A stretch of 64,000 bases of DNA, taken from the NCBI GenBank assembly GCA_016712035.1, contig JADJRT010000008.1, forward strand, positions 127,910 to 191,909, given 5' to 3'. Positions within the stretch are counted from its first letter, which is position 1. The number at the start of each line of letters is the position of its first letter. A program made the position numbers and the translations under genes. The stretch is from Flammeovirgaceae bacterium (lineage in GTDB: Bacteria > Bacteroidota > Bacteroidia > Cytophagales > Cyclobacteriaceae). Positions 39,044-47,996 of the stretch are shown here, in pieces. The notes beneath the pieces were generated by a model. It was not told where the DNA came from and ran no database searches. It was given only the letters and a program-made list of their open reading frames with translations.

Positions 39044-40078
39044 ATGGCCATAGCATCGATACCCGCCCGCGTTTTGCAAAATTTTAATTTAAAGGAAGAT
39101 TCTTTGGTAGCACCTATTGGGTCCGGTCATATACATCAAACCTTTTTAATTTCTGACACTGAAAAATATGTACTGCAACGGGTAAATAGTAATGTGTTTA
39201 CTAAACCCGAAGTGATTGCAACTAACAATCGCACGGCTGCTAATTATCTGGCAAAGAATTTTCCGGCCTATCTTTTTCCAACAACTATTGCCTCTCAGTC
39301 AGGAGCGGAACTTGTGTATGACGATCAGGGGTTTCCATGGCGACTATATCCTTTAATAGAAAATACAATTACCGTTGATTTTGTTACCTCCACAACAGAA
39401 GCCTATGAGGCTGCCGCGGGGTTTGGGAGGTTGACAAAAAATCTGAATGAAATTGATTGCTCATTATTTCAACCAACACTCGATCGGTTTCATGACCTTG
39501 ACTGGCGCTATCAACAGTTTGAAACCGAGTTAGCCCAGGCGTCAGAGCAGGTTCGAAAAGAGGTGGCTGATGAAATCGATCAAGTTAAACTATATAAATA
39601 TCTGGTAGCCGAATACAATCAGCTTATTGAAAGTGGTGCTTTAAAGGAGCGCATTACACATAACGATACCAAGATTAATAATATCCTATTTGATAAAGAT
39701 TCCCCCAAGGCAGTTTGTATAATTGATCTTGATACCCTTATGCCGGGTTATTTCATTTACGATTTAGGAGATTTGGTGCGCACCTGTGTGAGTCCGGTTA
39801 GTGAAGAGGAAGCAGATATTTCGAAAATTGAATTTCGCAGACCTATTTATGATGCCTTGCTAACCGGCTATTTATCTGAAATGAAAGCAACCATGACGCA
39901 AGAAGAACTTTTAGCTATTCCTTTTGCCGGAAAAATGATGACCTATATCATGGCGCTTCGGTTTTTAGCTGATTATTTGCGAGGCAATACGTATTATCAC
40001 ATTTCGTACGCTGATCAAAACAAAGTTCGGGCGCGAAATCAATTACATCTTTTGAAAATTCTTTCCCAAGCCATCTGA
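39044..40078 (+). CDS. N-acetylhexosamine 1-kinase-like phosphotransferase
   Basis: A 344-residue aminoglycoside-phosphotransferase-fold kinase similar in layout to NahK. Seen are a nucleotide-binding N-lobe (GSGHIHQTFLISDTEKYVLQRVN), the catalytic loop RITHNDTKINNILFD (HxD...N) and the metal-binding IIDLDTLMPGYFIYDLGDL. It follows the nucleotidyltransferase by 7 nt. The likely job is 1-phosphorylation of a free N-acetylhexosamine, with the neighbour then making the UDP-sugar. This is inference from family pairs. Confidence 0.8.
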   Translation: MAIASIPARVLQNFNLKEDSLVAPIGSGHIHQTFLISDTEKYVLQRVNSNVFTKPEVIATNNRTAANYLAKNFPAYLFPTTIASQSGAELVYDDQGFPWRLYPLIENTITVDFVTSTTEAYEAAAGFGRLTKNLNEIDCSLFQPTLDRFHDLDWRYQQFETELAQASEQVRKEVADEIDQVKLYKYLVAEYNQLIESGALKERITHNDTKINNILFDKDSPKAVCIIDLDTLMPGYFIYDLGDLVRTCVSPVSEEEADISKIEFRRPIYDALLTGYLSEMKATMTQEELLAIPFAGKMMTYIMALRFLADYLRGNTYYHISYADQNKVRARNQLHLLKILSQAI

Positions 40079-40128
40079 ATATTTTTGCATTTTACAACGC
40101 GTTTTTGAATTTTATGTTATCTACCTGT

Positions 40129-41613
40129 ATGAATAGAATCTTTACATTTATTGCCTGTCTGATTGTAACACTCAGTTTCGGTCAACCCAATCCCATCGCG
40201 CAAAAATATGCGGCCACTATCTCAGAGTCTGATTTAAAAGAGAACCTTACCATCATAGCTTCGGATGCCATGGAGGGACGCGAGACGGGTAAGCGCGGAC
40301 AAAAAATGGCTGCAGCATTTATTGCAGCTTATTTTGATGAGTTGAATTTAAAGGGTCCGGTGGCAGGCAGTTATTATCAACCGGTGCCATTATTTAGAAC
40401 TTCGGCACCTGTGGTTACACTGAAAGCAAGCACTACGGAAGTTAGCTCTGAGAGCTATGTGTTTTATGGCTCAGGTCATACAAATGGTGAGGTAAGCTTG
40501 CCCCTGGTTTTTGCTGGCAAAGGTTCTGATTCTGATTTGGCGAAAGTCGATATACGAGATAAAGCGGTTTTGATTTTTTTCGATGGTAATGCCTCCATTA
40601 CGAATAATCCAATCTTGTCAAATCTGCTGGATAAGGGAGCGAAGCGGCTACTTGTAGCCATTGAAAAAACGGAAGATTTTACTAGAATTTCTGGCCTAGT
40701 AAAGAGATTTTCGGGTGGACGTTTAGGTTTGGAAAATCCGAAAACGGAGGAGACAACGGGGTCTTTTATTGTTTCGCCTGATATGGCTGGTAAATTTTTT
40801 AACACTACGAATGATAAATTAATAAAGGCTTGGGAGAGTAAACAATTAAGTAAAATAAAGTCCACGTCAATCCAATACTCTATTCAGCAATCTGTTGCTT
40901 CCGTTAATTCGGAAAATATTCTGGGATATTTGGAAGGAACGGATAAGAAGGATGAGGTAGTTGTAGTGACGGCCCACTACGATCATATTGGAATTTCTAC
41001 ACGCGCAGAGGGTGATAAAATAAACAATGGTGCCGATGATGACGGATCAGGAACGGTGGCTGTGTTGGCCATGGCCAAAGCTTTTGCACAAGCGAAGAAA
41101 GAAGGTAACGGACCACGTAGAAGTATTTTATTTATGACGGTGACCGGTGAGGAGAAAGGATTATTAGGTTCAGAGTATTATTCTGAGCACCCTGTCTACC
41201 CACTTGATAAAACTGTTGTTAATCTTAATATTGATATGATCGGTCGCAGAGATCCGCAACATAAGGGCAGTGCACCTTATGTATATATCATAGGTTCGGA
41301 TCGTTTGTCAAGCGAACTCCATACCTTAAGTGAAAAAACAAATAAGACGTATACAAATCTAGCTTTTGATTACCTATACAATGCCGAAGATCACCCAGAT
41401 CGAATTTATTATCGTTCGGATCACTGGAATTTTGCCAAGAAGAATGTGCCCATTGTATTTTATTTTGATGGCATTCATGAAGATTATCATAAGCCATCCG
41501 ATGAAGTAGATAAGATTGAATTTGATCTGCTGGTGCTACGCGCAAAAAATGTGTTTCACTTAACGTGGGAAATTGCCAATCGTGAGGCCCGGCTGATGGT
41601 GGATAAGAAGTAA
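40129..41613 (+). CDS. Secreted M28-family aminopeptidase
   Basis: A Zn-dependent exopeptidase of about 494 residues. ATG 40129 begins a signal peptide (MNRIFTFIACLIVTLSFGQ); a longer reading from 40105 adds eight residues before it. Metal ligands are visible in VTAHYDHIG (His), NNGADDDGSGT (Asp), TGEEKGLLGSEYY (Glu), NLNIDMIGRRDP (Asp) and DYHKPSDEVDKIE (His). A PA-domain-like insert lies in the first half. It is the last chromosomal-type gene before the cassette array. Confidence 0.93.
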   Translation: MNRIFTFIACLIVTLSFGQPNPIAQKYAATISESDLKENLTIIASDAMEGRETGKRGQKMAAAFIAAYFDELNLKGPVAGSYYQPVPLFRTSAPVVTLKASTTEVSSESYVFYGSGHTNGEVSLPLVFAGKGSDSDLAKVDIRDKAVLIFFDGNASITNNPILSNLLDKGAKRLLVAIEKTEDFTRISGLVKRFSGGRLGLENPKTEETTGSFIVSPDMAGKFFNTTNDKLIKAWESKQLSKIKSTSIQYSIQQSVASVNSENILGYLEGTDKKDEVVVVTAHYDHIGISTRAEGDKINNGADDDGSGTVAVLAMAKAFAQAKKEGNGPRRSILFMTVTGEEKGLLGSEYYSEHPVYPLDKTVVNLNIDMIGRRDPQHKGSAPYVYIIGSDRLSSELHTLSEKTNKTYTNLAFDYLYNAEDHPDRIYYRSDHWNFAKKNVPIVFYFDGIHEDYHKPSDEVDKIEFDLLVLRAKNVFHLTWEIANREARLMVDKK

Positions 41614-41704
41614 CTCGGATAGTATTATCAAAAACTGTATTTGTTTAACTTTTGCTTCTCGACTGAAAAGAAAACTTTTGAGTGGCCTAATTTTAGGGGA
41701 GCTT

Positions 41705-41814
41705 ACACGGGTCTTTGAAATGCTAAACTGTCCCACGTAACAAAACGTTGTTTGAAAACTAAACTACAAACTTACACTACACCCCGCAATGTTCACATAC
41801 ACTTTGTTGGCAGC
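41705..41814 (-). repeat. attC-like site A, truncated
   Basis: Keeps the centre (ctgtcccacgtaac) and the right arm through CACTTTGTTGGCAGC, but the AAC-GTTTGTG arm is missing. It marks the left end of the array, about 90 nt after the M28 peptidase. Confidence 0.65.
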
Positions 41815-41846
41815 TGCACCCCGTCCGCACGCATCTTCATCATGCA

Positions 41847-42643
41847 CTAATATTTTTCGTCAACAAAGTCCGCCCAGCCTTTTTCAAAGTCAGATTCACT
41901 TACACCTAAAACAGCATTGATGTCAACGTAGGATGTAATTAGAATAGGTAATTTGTCTTTGCCCCATTTCTCAACTATATATTCAATAATGGTATACCCA
42001 ACATTGTAAATTTGATTGCTCTTGTTCAAGTCTTTCAGGCTTAGATGTTTTCTCATTCCGTACTTCACACTCATACTATTTACAATGCCTGCTTCATAGT
42101 CACAGATAGCTTCCCAAAACCATTGAGGATATTTGTTGACAAATTTATCCTCAAATAATTTATCAAATTGATCTTTGTCCCCGTTCGCTAATTCTACTTG
42201 CGCTTTTTTTATGAGAATGTTCAATTGAACACAATGAGTAAATTCATGTATCGCTGTCTTTATTGGGTCATTGGGGAAAATGCTGTTAAACCAGTTGGTC
42301 CAGAGGAAATGGAATTCTTTGGGACCTCGGCTTGTACCATTTGCATTACTATTCAAAAGTCCTGTTCCTTTGTTAAAGTCCGCCTGTGTCGGATAAACAA
42401 ATACACGAATTGTGTCGTGGTCTGGGTCATTTAAATCCGTTCTAATTCTATCGTAATTTTCTTCCAGATTGTCAGCAATGTCTTGTGCTTCCTCTTGTAA
42501 ATTCCTTGATACGAAATAATAAAATGGTCAGTTCTTAATTCCGTCAATTTGTCCACGACCGAAATACTTCTAAATGTCTTTACTCCGAAGTAGGTAATAA
42601 TCAGTCCGCCAAATACTAAAAGAAAAATCTTTAATTTCTTCAT
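41847..42643 (-). CDS. Putative HExxH metallopeptidase, cassette A (one frameshift)
   Basis: About 265 residues after adding one base near 42500. An N-terminal membrane anchor or signal (KIFLLVFGGLIITYFGVKTF) is followed by AIHEFTHCVQLNILIKKA, an HExxH zinc motif, with a possible glutamate ligand in WFWEAICDYEAGI. This is the layout of gluzincin peptidase-MA-type proteins. No closer family recognised. The gene lies between attC-like sites A and B, in the common cassette orientation. Confidence 0.65.
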
Positions 42644-42744
42644 CGTCCTATGTTAGCTATCTTATCAATTGTTGCGTGTTTCCTTTGGTGGCACCAGGTT
42701 TGTTTCATCATAATTTACAATAGTTGTAGTAACTTTTGTGGGGA

Positions 42745-42935
42745 AGTGGATTACCGTTTTCGGTTATCCATCTTATCCACAAAAAAAGCAGCCGGAGCAC
42801 TATGCCGCCAACTAAGTGTTGCGACTTATCAAACGATTCAGTCCGGCTGCTTATTAAAGTTGTGAGAAGGGATCAAATAGATATTCAAGGCGTAAGGGCC
42901 TATTATTAAGGTTTCGATCCGATGCTCACTTAGTT
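42745..42935 (+). ncRNA. Candidate IS110 bridge RNA
   Basis: Three elements follow one another in the order known for IS621-type bridge RNAs. (1) A 5-prime hairpin, 42748-42769 (GGAT-T-ACCG, loop TTTT, CGGT-T-ATCC). (2) A target-loop structure: outer stem 42787-42796 with 42842-42851, inner stem TAAGT 42813-42817 with ACTTA 42824-42828. Its left internal strand is GCCGCCAAC (42804-42812) and its right strand is TCAAACGA (42829-42836). (3) A donor-loop structure: GTGAG 42862-42866 with CTCAC 42925-42929, GGATC with GATCC, inner AGGC with GCCT, left strand containing ATAGATAT. GCCGCCAAC and the complement of CAAACG together spell an attC core, and ATAGATAT is the element's right end. Inference by eye. 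Confidence 0.6.
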
Positions 42936-42957
42936 AATAATTACTAAACCAAAAGTT

Positions 42958-43983
42958 ATGGAAAACACAGACCAAAATCAACCGTACTCCTGGATACTCG
43001 GCATTGATGTATCCAAAGAAAGTATTGACGCCTGTCTGGTCCGCCAAGCCGATGGTCAGTTGTTTGAAAGTAAATTTCATAACAACCTCTCCGGCTTCCG
43101 GCATCTTAAAGCCTGGTGCAAGCAAATGCAATGTGAGTGTGACCATCATACACTTTGCTGTATGGAACACACGGGTTTGTACACTCGCCTGCTGGTTCAT
43201 TACCTGATCAGTCGCGAGGTAGCCGTTTGGCTGGAGAGTTCACTTCAGATCAAACGCAGCCAGGGGTTAATCCGGGGCAAGTCCGACAAAATTGATGCAC
43301 AACGCATCGCTCGTTATGCGCATTTGTATCAAAGCAAGGCTCAGATCATGCAAATCAATGTATTGACGCTGGAAAAACTAAAGGATCTTCAAGCCAATCG
43401 AAGGCGGTTAATGAAAGCACTTCAAACCATTCGAACGAGTGCCGAAGAGCTAAAACAGTTTGATGCTTCCAATGCCAAGGTGATAGACAAGGTAAACCGG
43501 GAAGCCATTCGTGGATTAGAAAAAAGTCTGGATAAAGTAGATGAACAGATTCTGACCTTCATCCGTAATGACGAATCCTTAAAGCAGAAATATGATCTGA
43601 TGCTTTCTGTGAAGGGTGTTGGTAAGGTACTCGCTGCCCTGTTACTGGTTTATACGCATGGATTCAATCGACTGGCCGATAGTCGAAAGTTAGCCTGCTA
43701 CAGTGGGGTGGCCCCCTTCGTGTATGAGAGTGGCACATCGATCAGAGGAAAGACGGGCGTATCAAAATTTGCCAATGGCGAGCTGAAGCGAACCCTGCAC
43801 ATGGCCGCGATCAGTAGCGTACAACACAATCCTGAACTTCATGCGTATTACAAACGCAAGGTTGAAGAAGGCAAGAACAAGATGTCGGTAATTAATGCTG
43901 TAAGAAATAAACTCCTACACCGGATTGTAGCGGTGGTAAAACGTGGAACGCCTTATGAATTACAATTAAAAAAATCTTTATAA
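42958..43983 (+). CDS. IS110-family transposase
   Basis: A 341-residue DEDD recombinase. The N-terminal RuvC-like domain shows GIDVSKESIDACL (first Asp), CCMEHTGLYTRLL (Glu) and RGKSDKIDAQRIARYA (DxxD). The C-terminal Transposase_20 domain shows LMLSVKGVGKVLAALLLVYTHGF and ACYSGVAPFVYESGTSIRGK with the candidate catalytic Ser. The gene is intact and in frame, on the strand opposite to the cassette genes. Family knowledge: recombination guided by an RNA from the non-coding end. Confidence 0.95.
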   Translation: MENTDQNQPYSWILGIDVSKESIDACLVRQADGQLFESKFHNNLSGFRHLKAWCKQMQCECDHHTLCCMEHTGLYTRLLVHYLISREVAVWLESSLQIKRSQGLIRGKSDKIDAQRIARYAHLYQSKAQIMQINVLTLEKLKDLQANRRRLMKALQTIRTSAEELKQFDASNAKVIDKVNREAIRGLEKSLDKVDEQILTFIRNDESLKQKYDLMLSVKGVGKVLAALLLVYTHGFNRLADSRKLACYSGVAPFVYESGTSIRGKTGVSKFANGELKRTLHMAAISSVQHNPELHAYYKRKVEEGKNKMSVINAVRNKLLHRIVAVVKRGTPYELQLKKSL

Positions 43984-44007
43984 GAGACTTGTTTTAATCA
44001 TAGATAT

Positions 44008-44136
44008 CGTTTGTGTATGTGACGTTGCGGGCTTTAAAATACTAAACTGTCCCACGTAACAAAGCGTTGTTTGAAAAACTAAACTACAAACTTAAACGCA
44101 CCCCGCAATGTTCACATACACTTTGTTGGGCTGGCC
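44008..44136 (-). repeat. attC-like site B, interrupted by IS110
   Basis: Runs CGTTTGTGTATGTGACGTTGCGGG-like left arm to GCAATGTTCACATACACTTTGTTGGGC right arm. The leading AA is replaced by the IS right end. It closely resembles truncated site A. Confidence 0.75.
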
Positions 44137-44185
44137 TTTTTTTCCCCTTTTATATTTTGTCCCACGAAGTTGAAAAGTCAAAGAG

Positions 44186-44819
44186 TCAATTAACTCTTTC
44201 AAGTGTTTCCTTTTCAATCAAGTAGTCCTTTGTCTGTATTTGTCCTGCGTCACGCTTTTCATTCAGCTTTTCCAACTCCTTTTTTATTCCAAATTGTTTC
44301 TTTGCCAATTCATAATTCTCAAAGTCTCGTTTTCTCCTTTCAGTTATTGAAGTCCTTTCTTCTTCGGTCACTTTGTCCCCGCTGCGCAAATCAAAACTGA
44401 ATCCACCTCTTTCGTCATAAGGAACATTTTGTCCAAGTTGGAAGGATGGTTTCTTTCTAATTATTTGTTTGAAAGTGTCGGCATTAAAAGAAATGTCGCC
44501 TTGCTGAGTAATAATTGTCCAAACGCTTTTGTTGTCGACTTGATTCATTTCAATATCCTGAATCTCTAGCCATTTGTCGTCAAAGGATTGAGTTAACTCA
44601 AATGATAACTCTGTCGGCCTTTCAAAAACCAAAGTCGCGGGAGCAACCCAAAATGTAAATGGAATCCTTCAATGTCCGGTTGGTTCCACTGAAAAATATA
44701 GTCAATGTCCAACTCAAGATTTTCATTCAGTCGAAGTCCGTAAATGGTCGCGTCATGCCAACCCATTTTCTCAATGTCCTTCTCAGTCAAATCCACTTTT
44801 CTAATTCGTAGTCTGTCAT
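44186..44819 (-). CDS. Conserved hypothetical protein, cassette B (copy 1; two indels)
   Basis: Reconstructed to about 211 residues from ATG 44817-44819 (MTDYELEKW). It reads EKMGWHDATIYGLRLNENL, then DYIFQW, FWVAPATLVFER and a charged C-terminal helix (EEERTSITERRKRDFENYEL). One C is missing near 44790 and one T or A near 44657, both shown by comparison with copy 2 at 48187-48813. The protein has no signal peptide. I do not recognise the family; the FWVAPATLVFE motif resembles small immunity-type or hypothetical proteins of this phylum. Lies in the cassette between sites B and C. Confidence 0.6.
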
Positions 44820-44841
44820 TTTGTTAAAATGGCTTGCGCAC

Positions 44842-44962
44842 AACGTTTGAGTTTATGACGGCTGCGGCTTTCGAAGCGCGTCTTTCTCCCGTGGCCGAAC
44901 GAAATTAAGAAAACTAAGCTTCATACCTACGCGTCACCCGCAGCTGGCATAAACTTTTTGTT
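44842..44962 (-). repeat. attC-like site C
   Basis: 121 nt. Left flank GCGCACAAC; right flank GTTAGCGGC. Arms TTTATG and CATAAA pair; centre has cccgtggccgaacgaaatt. The stop codon of the TPR gene overlaps its right end. Confidence 0.75.
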
Positions 44963-45521
44963 AGCGGCTGGCCGTTTCTCGTTTGTCCTCTATAATAATG
45001 AAAGTCAATCGGTCCCTTAATTTTAATAATGTCTTGTCCTTTGGTCGTCTCTTTAATGCTTCATTTAAATCTTCACTTGCTCCAATATAATTACCAAAGT
45101 CCTCTTTTAATGTAGCTCTCCATTTCAGTCCATCAATCTCTTTGCTGTCCGCGAGCACTGCTTTGTCCGCGTACTCCAAAGCTTTTTCCTTGTTCCTCAT
45201 TTTTCTATAAACTCCACTTAGTTGGATGGGGATTCTCGTGAAGTACTCTTTCAGTAAAGTCTTTCGTTTATATGTTGTCAATAAAGTCTCTGAAGTTTTA
45301 AAGTCGTCAATTGCCAAGTCAAATTGTTTTAATTCTCCGTTGGCTAGTCCACGATAGTAGAAAGCTAAATAGTCAGTCGGACTTTTACTTAACATTAAGT
45401 TGCAAAACAAAATTAAGTCCTCGTACTGCTTTGCAGTCCAAAGTTTATGAAGTCGTCTCATTGCTGTCCAATGAAACGTCAAGTAAGAAATCAATTTTGG
45501 AATCTTTTTCAGTTTACTCAT
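44961..45521 (-). CDS. TPR-repeat protein, cassette C
   Basis: 186 residues, intact. Tetratricopeptide-like helices are visible: LWTAKQYEDLILFCNLMLSK, DYLAFYYRGLANGELKQFDLAIDDF, KEKALEYADKAVLADSKEIDG and NYIGASEDLNEALKRRPKDK. No signal peptide and no catalytic domain, so probably a cytoplasmic scaffold of unknown role. Its TAA (44961-44963) lies in the R-box of site C, so the recombination site supplies the stop. The cassette ends pair perfectly (CCGCTAAC with GTTAGCGG). Confidence 0.75.
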   Translation of the reverse strand: MSKLKKIPKLISYLTFHWTAMRRLHKLWTAKQYEDLILFCNLMLSKSPTDYLAFYYRGLANGELKQFDLAIDDFKTSETLLTTYKRKTLLKEYFTRIPIQLSGVYRKMRNKEKALEYADKAVLADSKEIDGLKWRATLKEDFGNYIGASEDLNEALKRRPKDKTLLKLRDRLTFIIIEDKRETASR

Positions 45522-45555
45522 AAGTGTCGGTCGTGTCCCGAAACGGCTTGCCGCT

Positions 45556-45715
45556 AACGTTTGAGTTTATGCAGTGCGGGGAATAGGAGCGCTAAAAAAT
45601 GAAGCGTAGCGGAATGTTTTAGCGCGACCATCTCGAACTGTCCCACGTTACCGAACTAAATTAAGAAATTACTTTTAATACCTACACTGAACCCCCATTG
45701 CATAAACTTTTTGTT
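45556..45715 (-). repeat. attC-like site D (long class)
   Basis: 160 nt. Left flank CCGCTAAC, right flank GTTATGGCGC. Arms TTTATGCA and TGCATAAA pair. It carries an extra internal inverted repeat (gcgctaaaa with ttttagcgc) compared with the 121-nt class. Nearly identical to sites G and H. Confidence 0.78.
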
Positions 45716-45728
45716 ATGGCGCGTTTTG

Positions 45729-46173
45729 CTATTTCAAGAGTCCAACTATTTTATCTTTTGAAATCTTTTTATTTCACCTTGTCCCCAAAACTCCATATTA
45801 TTAGTATGTTGTCCTTGACAAGGTATTCCTCAGGATGAGCTTTGGTTGGTTTCTTTCCACCCCAAATAAGTCCTTCTAAGAATCCCTCTTGTGTAAATTC
45901 CTCTTTCAAACTCATAGTAATAGATTGCTCCTTTGTCATCTTTACTCTCATAGGATTGAAATTCCTTATTCTTAATTTTCCTACAAAACTTTCGTACAAG
46001 TCTGTCTGCTCATAAAAAGTCCCGGCTTGAATTGATTTGTAGAGCATCTTGTCTGTCGACTTGTATTTTTCTGGCACTTCACCGTCAGTTAATTTAAGTT
46101 TATCAAGTCCTTGTCCCAAGGTCGAGTAATATGTCAGTGTCGTTAAAAACAAAATTGTCAGTCCGAGTTTCAT
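45729..46173 (-). CDS. Small secreted protein, cassette D (copy 1; indels)
   Basis: Near-identical to the intact copy at 47495-47941, from which the frame is inferred (about 148 residues). Signal peptide KLGLTILFLTTLTYYSTLGQ. The mature part has GEVPEKYKSTDKMLYKSIQA and GFLEGLIWGGKKPTKAHPEEY. Compared with copy 2 there is one extra base near 45901, one T missing near 45980 and further differences at the end (45770-45795). No family recognised. Predicted periplasmic or secreted. Confidence 0.6.
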
Positions 46174-46228
46174 ATATTATTTGTCAATCGTTAATATTTG
46201 GTCTAATCTGTCCAGCAATATGCGCCAT

Positions 46229-46346
46229 AACGTTGGTGCATATGACGTGGCGTTTTTGAAACCGTCACTCTCCCACGTGGCCATACGAAATTAGTAGTTT
46301 ACACTTAATTGGCAAGTCGTCCCACGCCATGGCATATGCATTTGTT
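46229..46346 (-). repeat. attC-like site E
   Basis: 118 nt. Left flank GCGCCATAAC, right flank GTTGTAGCCA. The paired arms here are GGTGCATATG and CATATGCATTT, a different sequence from site D but the same fold. Confidence 0.75.
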
Positions 46347-46688
46347 GTAGCCAGTTTGCTTCGTCCGTCACTTAAATGTCGACCGTTTTCGTGTCGACCC
46401 CAATCTGTCTACGAAGCAGACTGGCTCCGCCTAAAACAAAGGTTGTGCGAAGCCAAGTCGAAGTCCAGGAATAGTCCGCGGGTTGAAAACGTGTCCAGGC
46501 TTGAGAATTTGTCCGCGTAAACTAAAAAAATTCTTGTCTTCGTTTTTTCTAAAATTCCTTTCTCACCTAAAAAAAATTCGCGCTGTCGCGCGATACTTTA
46601 TTGTCGTTGTTGGCGTGCTTTCCGCGGTGAAAAAACTTTGATGTTAAGTCGTCATTGTCCGCGTAACCGTTGTCAGCAAATTGGCTAC
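46347..46688 (-). other. Cassette E without a convincing ORF (copy 1)
   Basis: The 342 nt between sites E and F have no conserved ORF. A near copy lies at 50710-51050, differing by about a dozen substitutions and small indels that do not preserve any frame. One 14-nt inverted repeat, ccagtttgcttcgt with acgaagcagactgg (one mismatch), could form a hairpin near the left end. Cassette ends TGGCTACAAC and GTTGTAGCCA pair exactly. It may encode an RNA or nothing. Confidence 0.55.
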
Positions 46689-46810
46689 AACGTTTGGCTA
46701 TTTGCAGTGGCTGGCTTTTGAAAACGTATTTATCCACCGTGACCAAACGTAATAGCGAAGATAAAACTTTATACTTACACTTCACCCAGCCATTGCAAAT
46801 AGCTTTTGTT
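46689..46810 (-). repeat. attC-like site F
   Basis: 122 nt. Left flank TGGCTACAAC, right flank GTTGCCGGC. Arms GGCTATTTGCAGTGG and CCATTGCAAATAGC pair. Confidence 0.75.
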
Positions 46811-46867
46811 GCCGGCTGGCCATTTTGTCCAATGTAAATAAATAGTCAGTCAAAAGAGTCGTCAATT

Positions 46868-47300
46868 TTAGTCAACGGGCCAGTCTCTATTCTTTTCAGT
46901 TATTTTAAAGACCACTTTATTCTCAAACTTCTCACACTCAATTGTTATATTTTCTTTCCACTTGTTTTTATTCAAAATTCCGTTGTCCTCGTTGAATGGA
47001 ATTATTTTAAATACAATTCCTTTTTCCAAATCAGCGTCCTTAATATTTAAGACGTCAATATAGCATGGTAATGAAATCATTGAAAAACTTAAATACCCCT
47101 TTTGTCTTTAGGGATTCTAAGTCTGAATTGTCCGCAAGCGTCAGTTACTGTCCCAGTTGTCGTTTTGTGTAATACTATATTTGTCCCAGGCAAGGTGTTC
47201 CGTGTTTCGAAATTACCTCTCCAGCTATCTCAATAGTATCTTGTCCAAATAGAGTAATACTTGTCAGTAGAAAAATCGTTATTGTCGTTAGTCGTGTCAT
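46868..47300 (-). CDS. Secreted carboxypeptidase-regulatory-like domain protein, cassette F (two indels)
   Basis: Reconstructed from ATG 47298-47300 to about 144 residues: signal peptide TTITIFLLTSITLFGQ, then a CarboxypepD_reg-like beta sandwich (GEVISKHGTPLPGTNIVLHK, TTTGTVTDACGQFRLRI). Bases missing near 47195 and 47099 break the frame. The C-terminal part reads FKIIPFNEDNGILNKNKWKE. It is predicted to be secreted or periplasmic; function unknown. Cassette ends GCCGGCAAC and GTTGCCGGC pair exactly. Confidence 0.6.
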
Positions 47301-47319
47301 TTGTCGATGGCTTGCCGGC

Positions 47320-47481
47320 AACGTTTGAGTTTATGCAGTGCGGGGAATAGGAGCGCTAAAAAATGAAGCGTAGCGGAATGTTTAGCGCGACCATCTCCGA
47401 ACTGTCCCACGTTACCGAACTAAATTAAGAAATTACTTTTAATACCTACACTGAACCCCCGCATTGCATAAACTTTTTGTT
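47320..47481 (-). repeat. attC-like site G (long class)
   Basis: 162 nt, nearly identical to site D inside but with left flank GCCGGCAAC. The interior travelled with the following cassette (copy of cassette D). Confidence 0.78.
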
Positions 47482-47494
47482 ATGGCGCGTTTTG

Positions 47495-47941
47495 CTATTT
47501 CAAGAGTCCAACTATTTTATCTTTTGAAATCTTTTTTGTTTCACTCTTGTGCCCAAAACTCCATATTATTAGTATGTTGTCCTTGACAAGGTATTCCTCA
47601 GGATGAGCTTTGGTTGGTTTCTTTCCACCCCAAATAAGTCCTTCTAAGAATCCCTCTTGTGTAAATTCCTTTTCAAACTCATAGTAATAGATTGCTCCTT
47701 TGTCATCTTTACTCTCATAGGATTGAAATTCCTTATTCTTAATTTTTCCTATAAAACTTTCGTACAAGTCTGTCTGCTCATAAAAAGTCCCGGCTTGAAT
47801 TGATTTGTAGAGCATCTTGTCTGTCGACTTGTATTTTTCTGGCACTTCACCGTCAGTTAATTTAAGTTTATCAAGTCCTTGTCCCAAGGTCGAGTAATAT
47901 GTCAGTGTCGTTAAAAACAAAATTGTCAGTCCGAGTTTCAT
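47495..47941 (-). CDS. Small secreted protein, cassette G (copy 2, intact)
   Basis: 148 residues, the intact counterpart of 45729-46173. Signal peptide KLGLTILFLTTLTYYSTLGQ with cleavage after GQG. It is lysine- and glutamate-rich, with DKGAIYYYEFEKEFTQEGF and a C-terminal KKISKDKIVGLLK. No known domain. Cassette ends GCGCCATAAC and GTTATGGCGC are exact complements. It sits two cassettes away from its twin. Confidence 0.7.
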   Translation of the reverse strand: MKLGLTILFLTTLTYYSTLGQGLDKLKLTDGEVPEKYKSTDKMLYKSIQAGTFYEQTDLYESFIGKIKNKEFQSYESKDDKGAIYYYEFEKEFTQEGFLEGLIWGGKKPTKAHPEEYLVKDNILIIWSFGHKSETKKISKDKIVGLLK

Positions 47942-47996
47942 ATATTATTTGTCAATCGTTAATATTTGGTCTAATCTGTCCAGCAATATGCGCCAT

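Larger units (their letters stand above)
42745..44007 (+). mobile_element. IS110-family insertion sequence in an attC-like site
   Basis: The element consists of a long non-coding left end with the bridge-RNA-like fold, the transposase, and about 24 nt of right end finishing ATAGATAT. The right junction is ATAGATAT-CGTTTGTG, where every intact site has AAC-GTTTG, so the insertion is at the AAC/GTTTG core. The left boundary is not resolved (between 42644 and 42748). IS110/IS1111 relatives that target attC sites are known (the IS1111-attC group). Confidence 0.65.

Noticed and set aside
42804..42812. GCCGCCAAC as the true left flank of the IS110 insertion
   Set aside because: It fits cassette A's left end with one mismatch, but it sits inside a 10-bp stem with a matching second guide strand, so an RNA loop explains it better. 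The left end remains unresolved.
46329..46520. Plus-strand ORF across the end of site E and cassette E
   Set aside because: The second copy of the cassette does not keep this frame.
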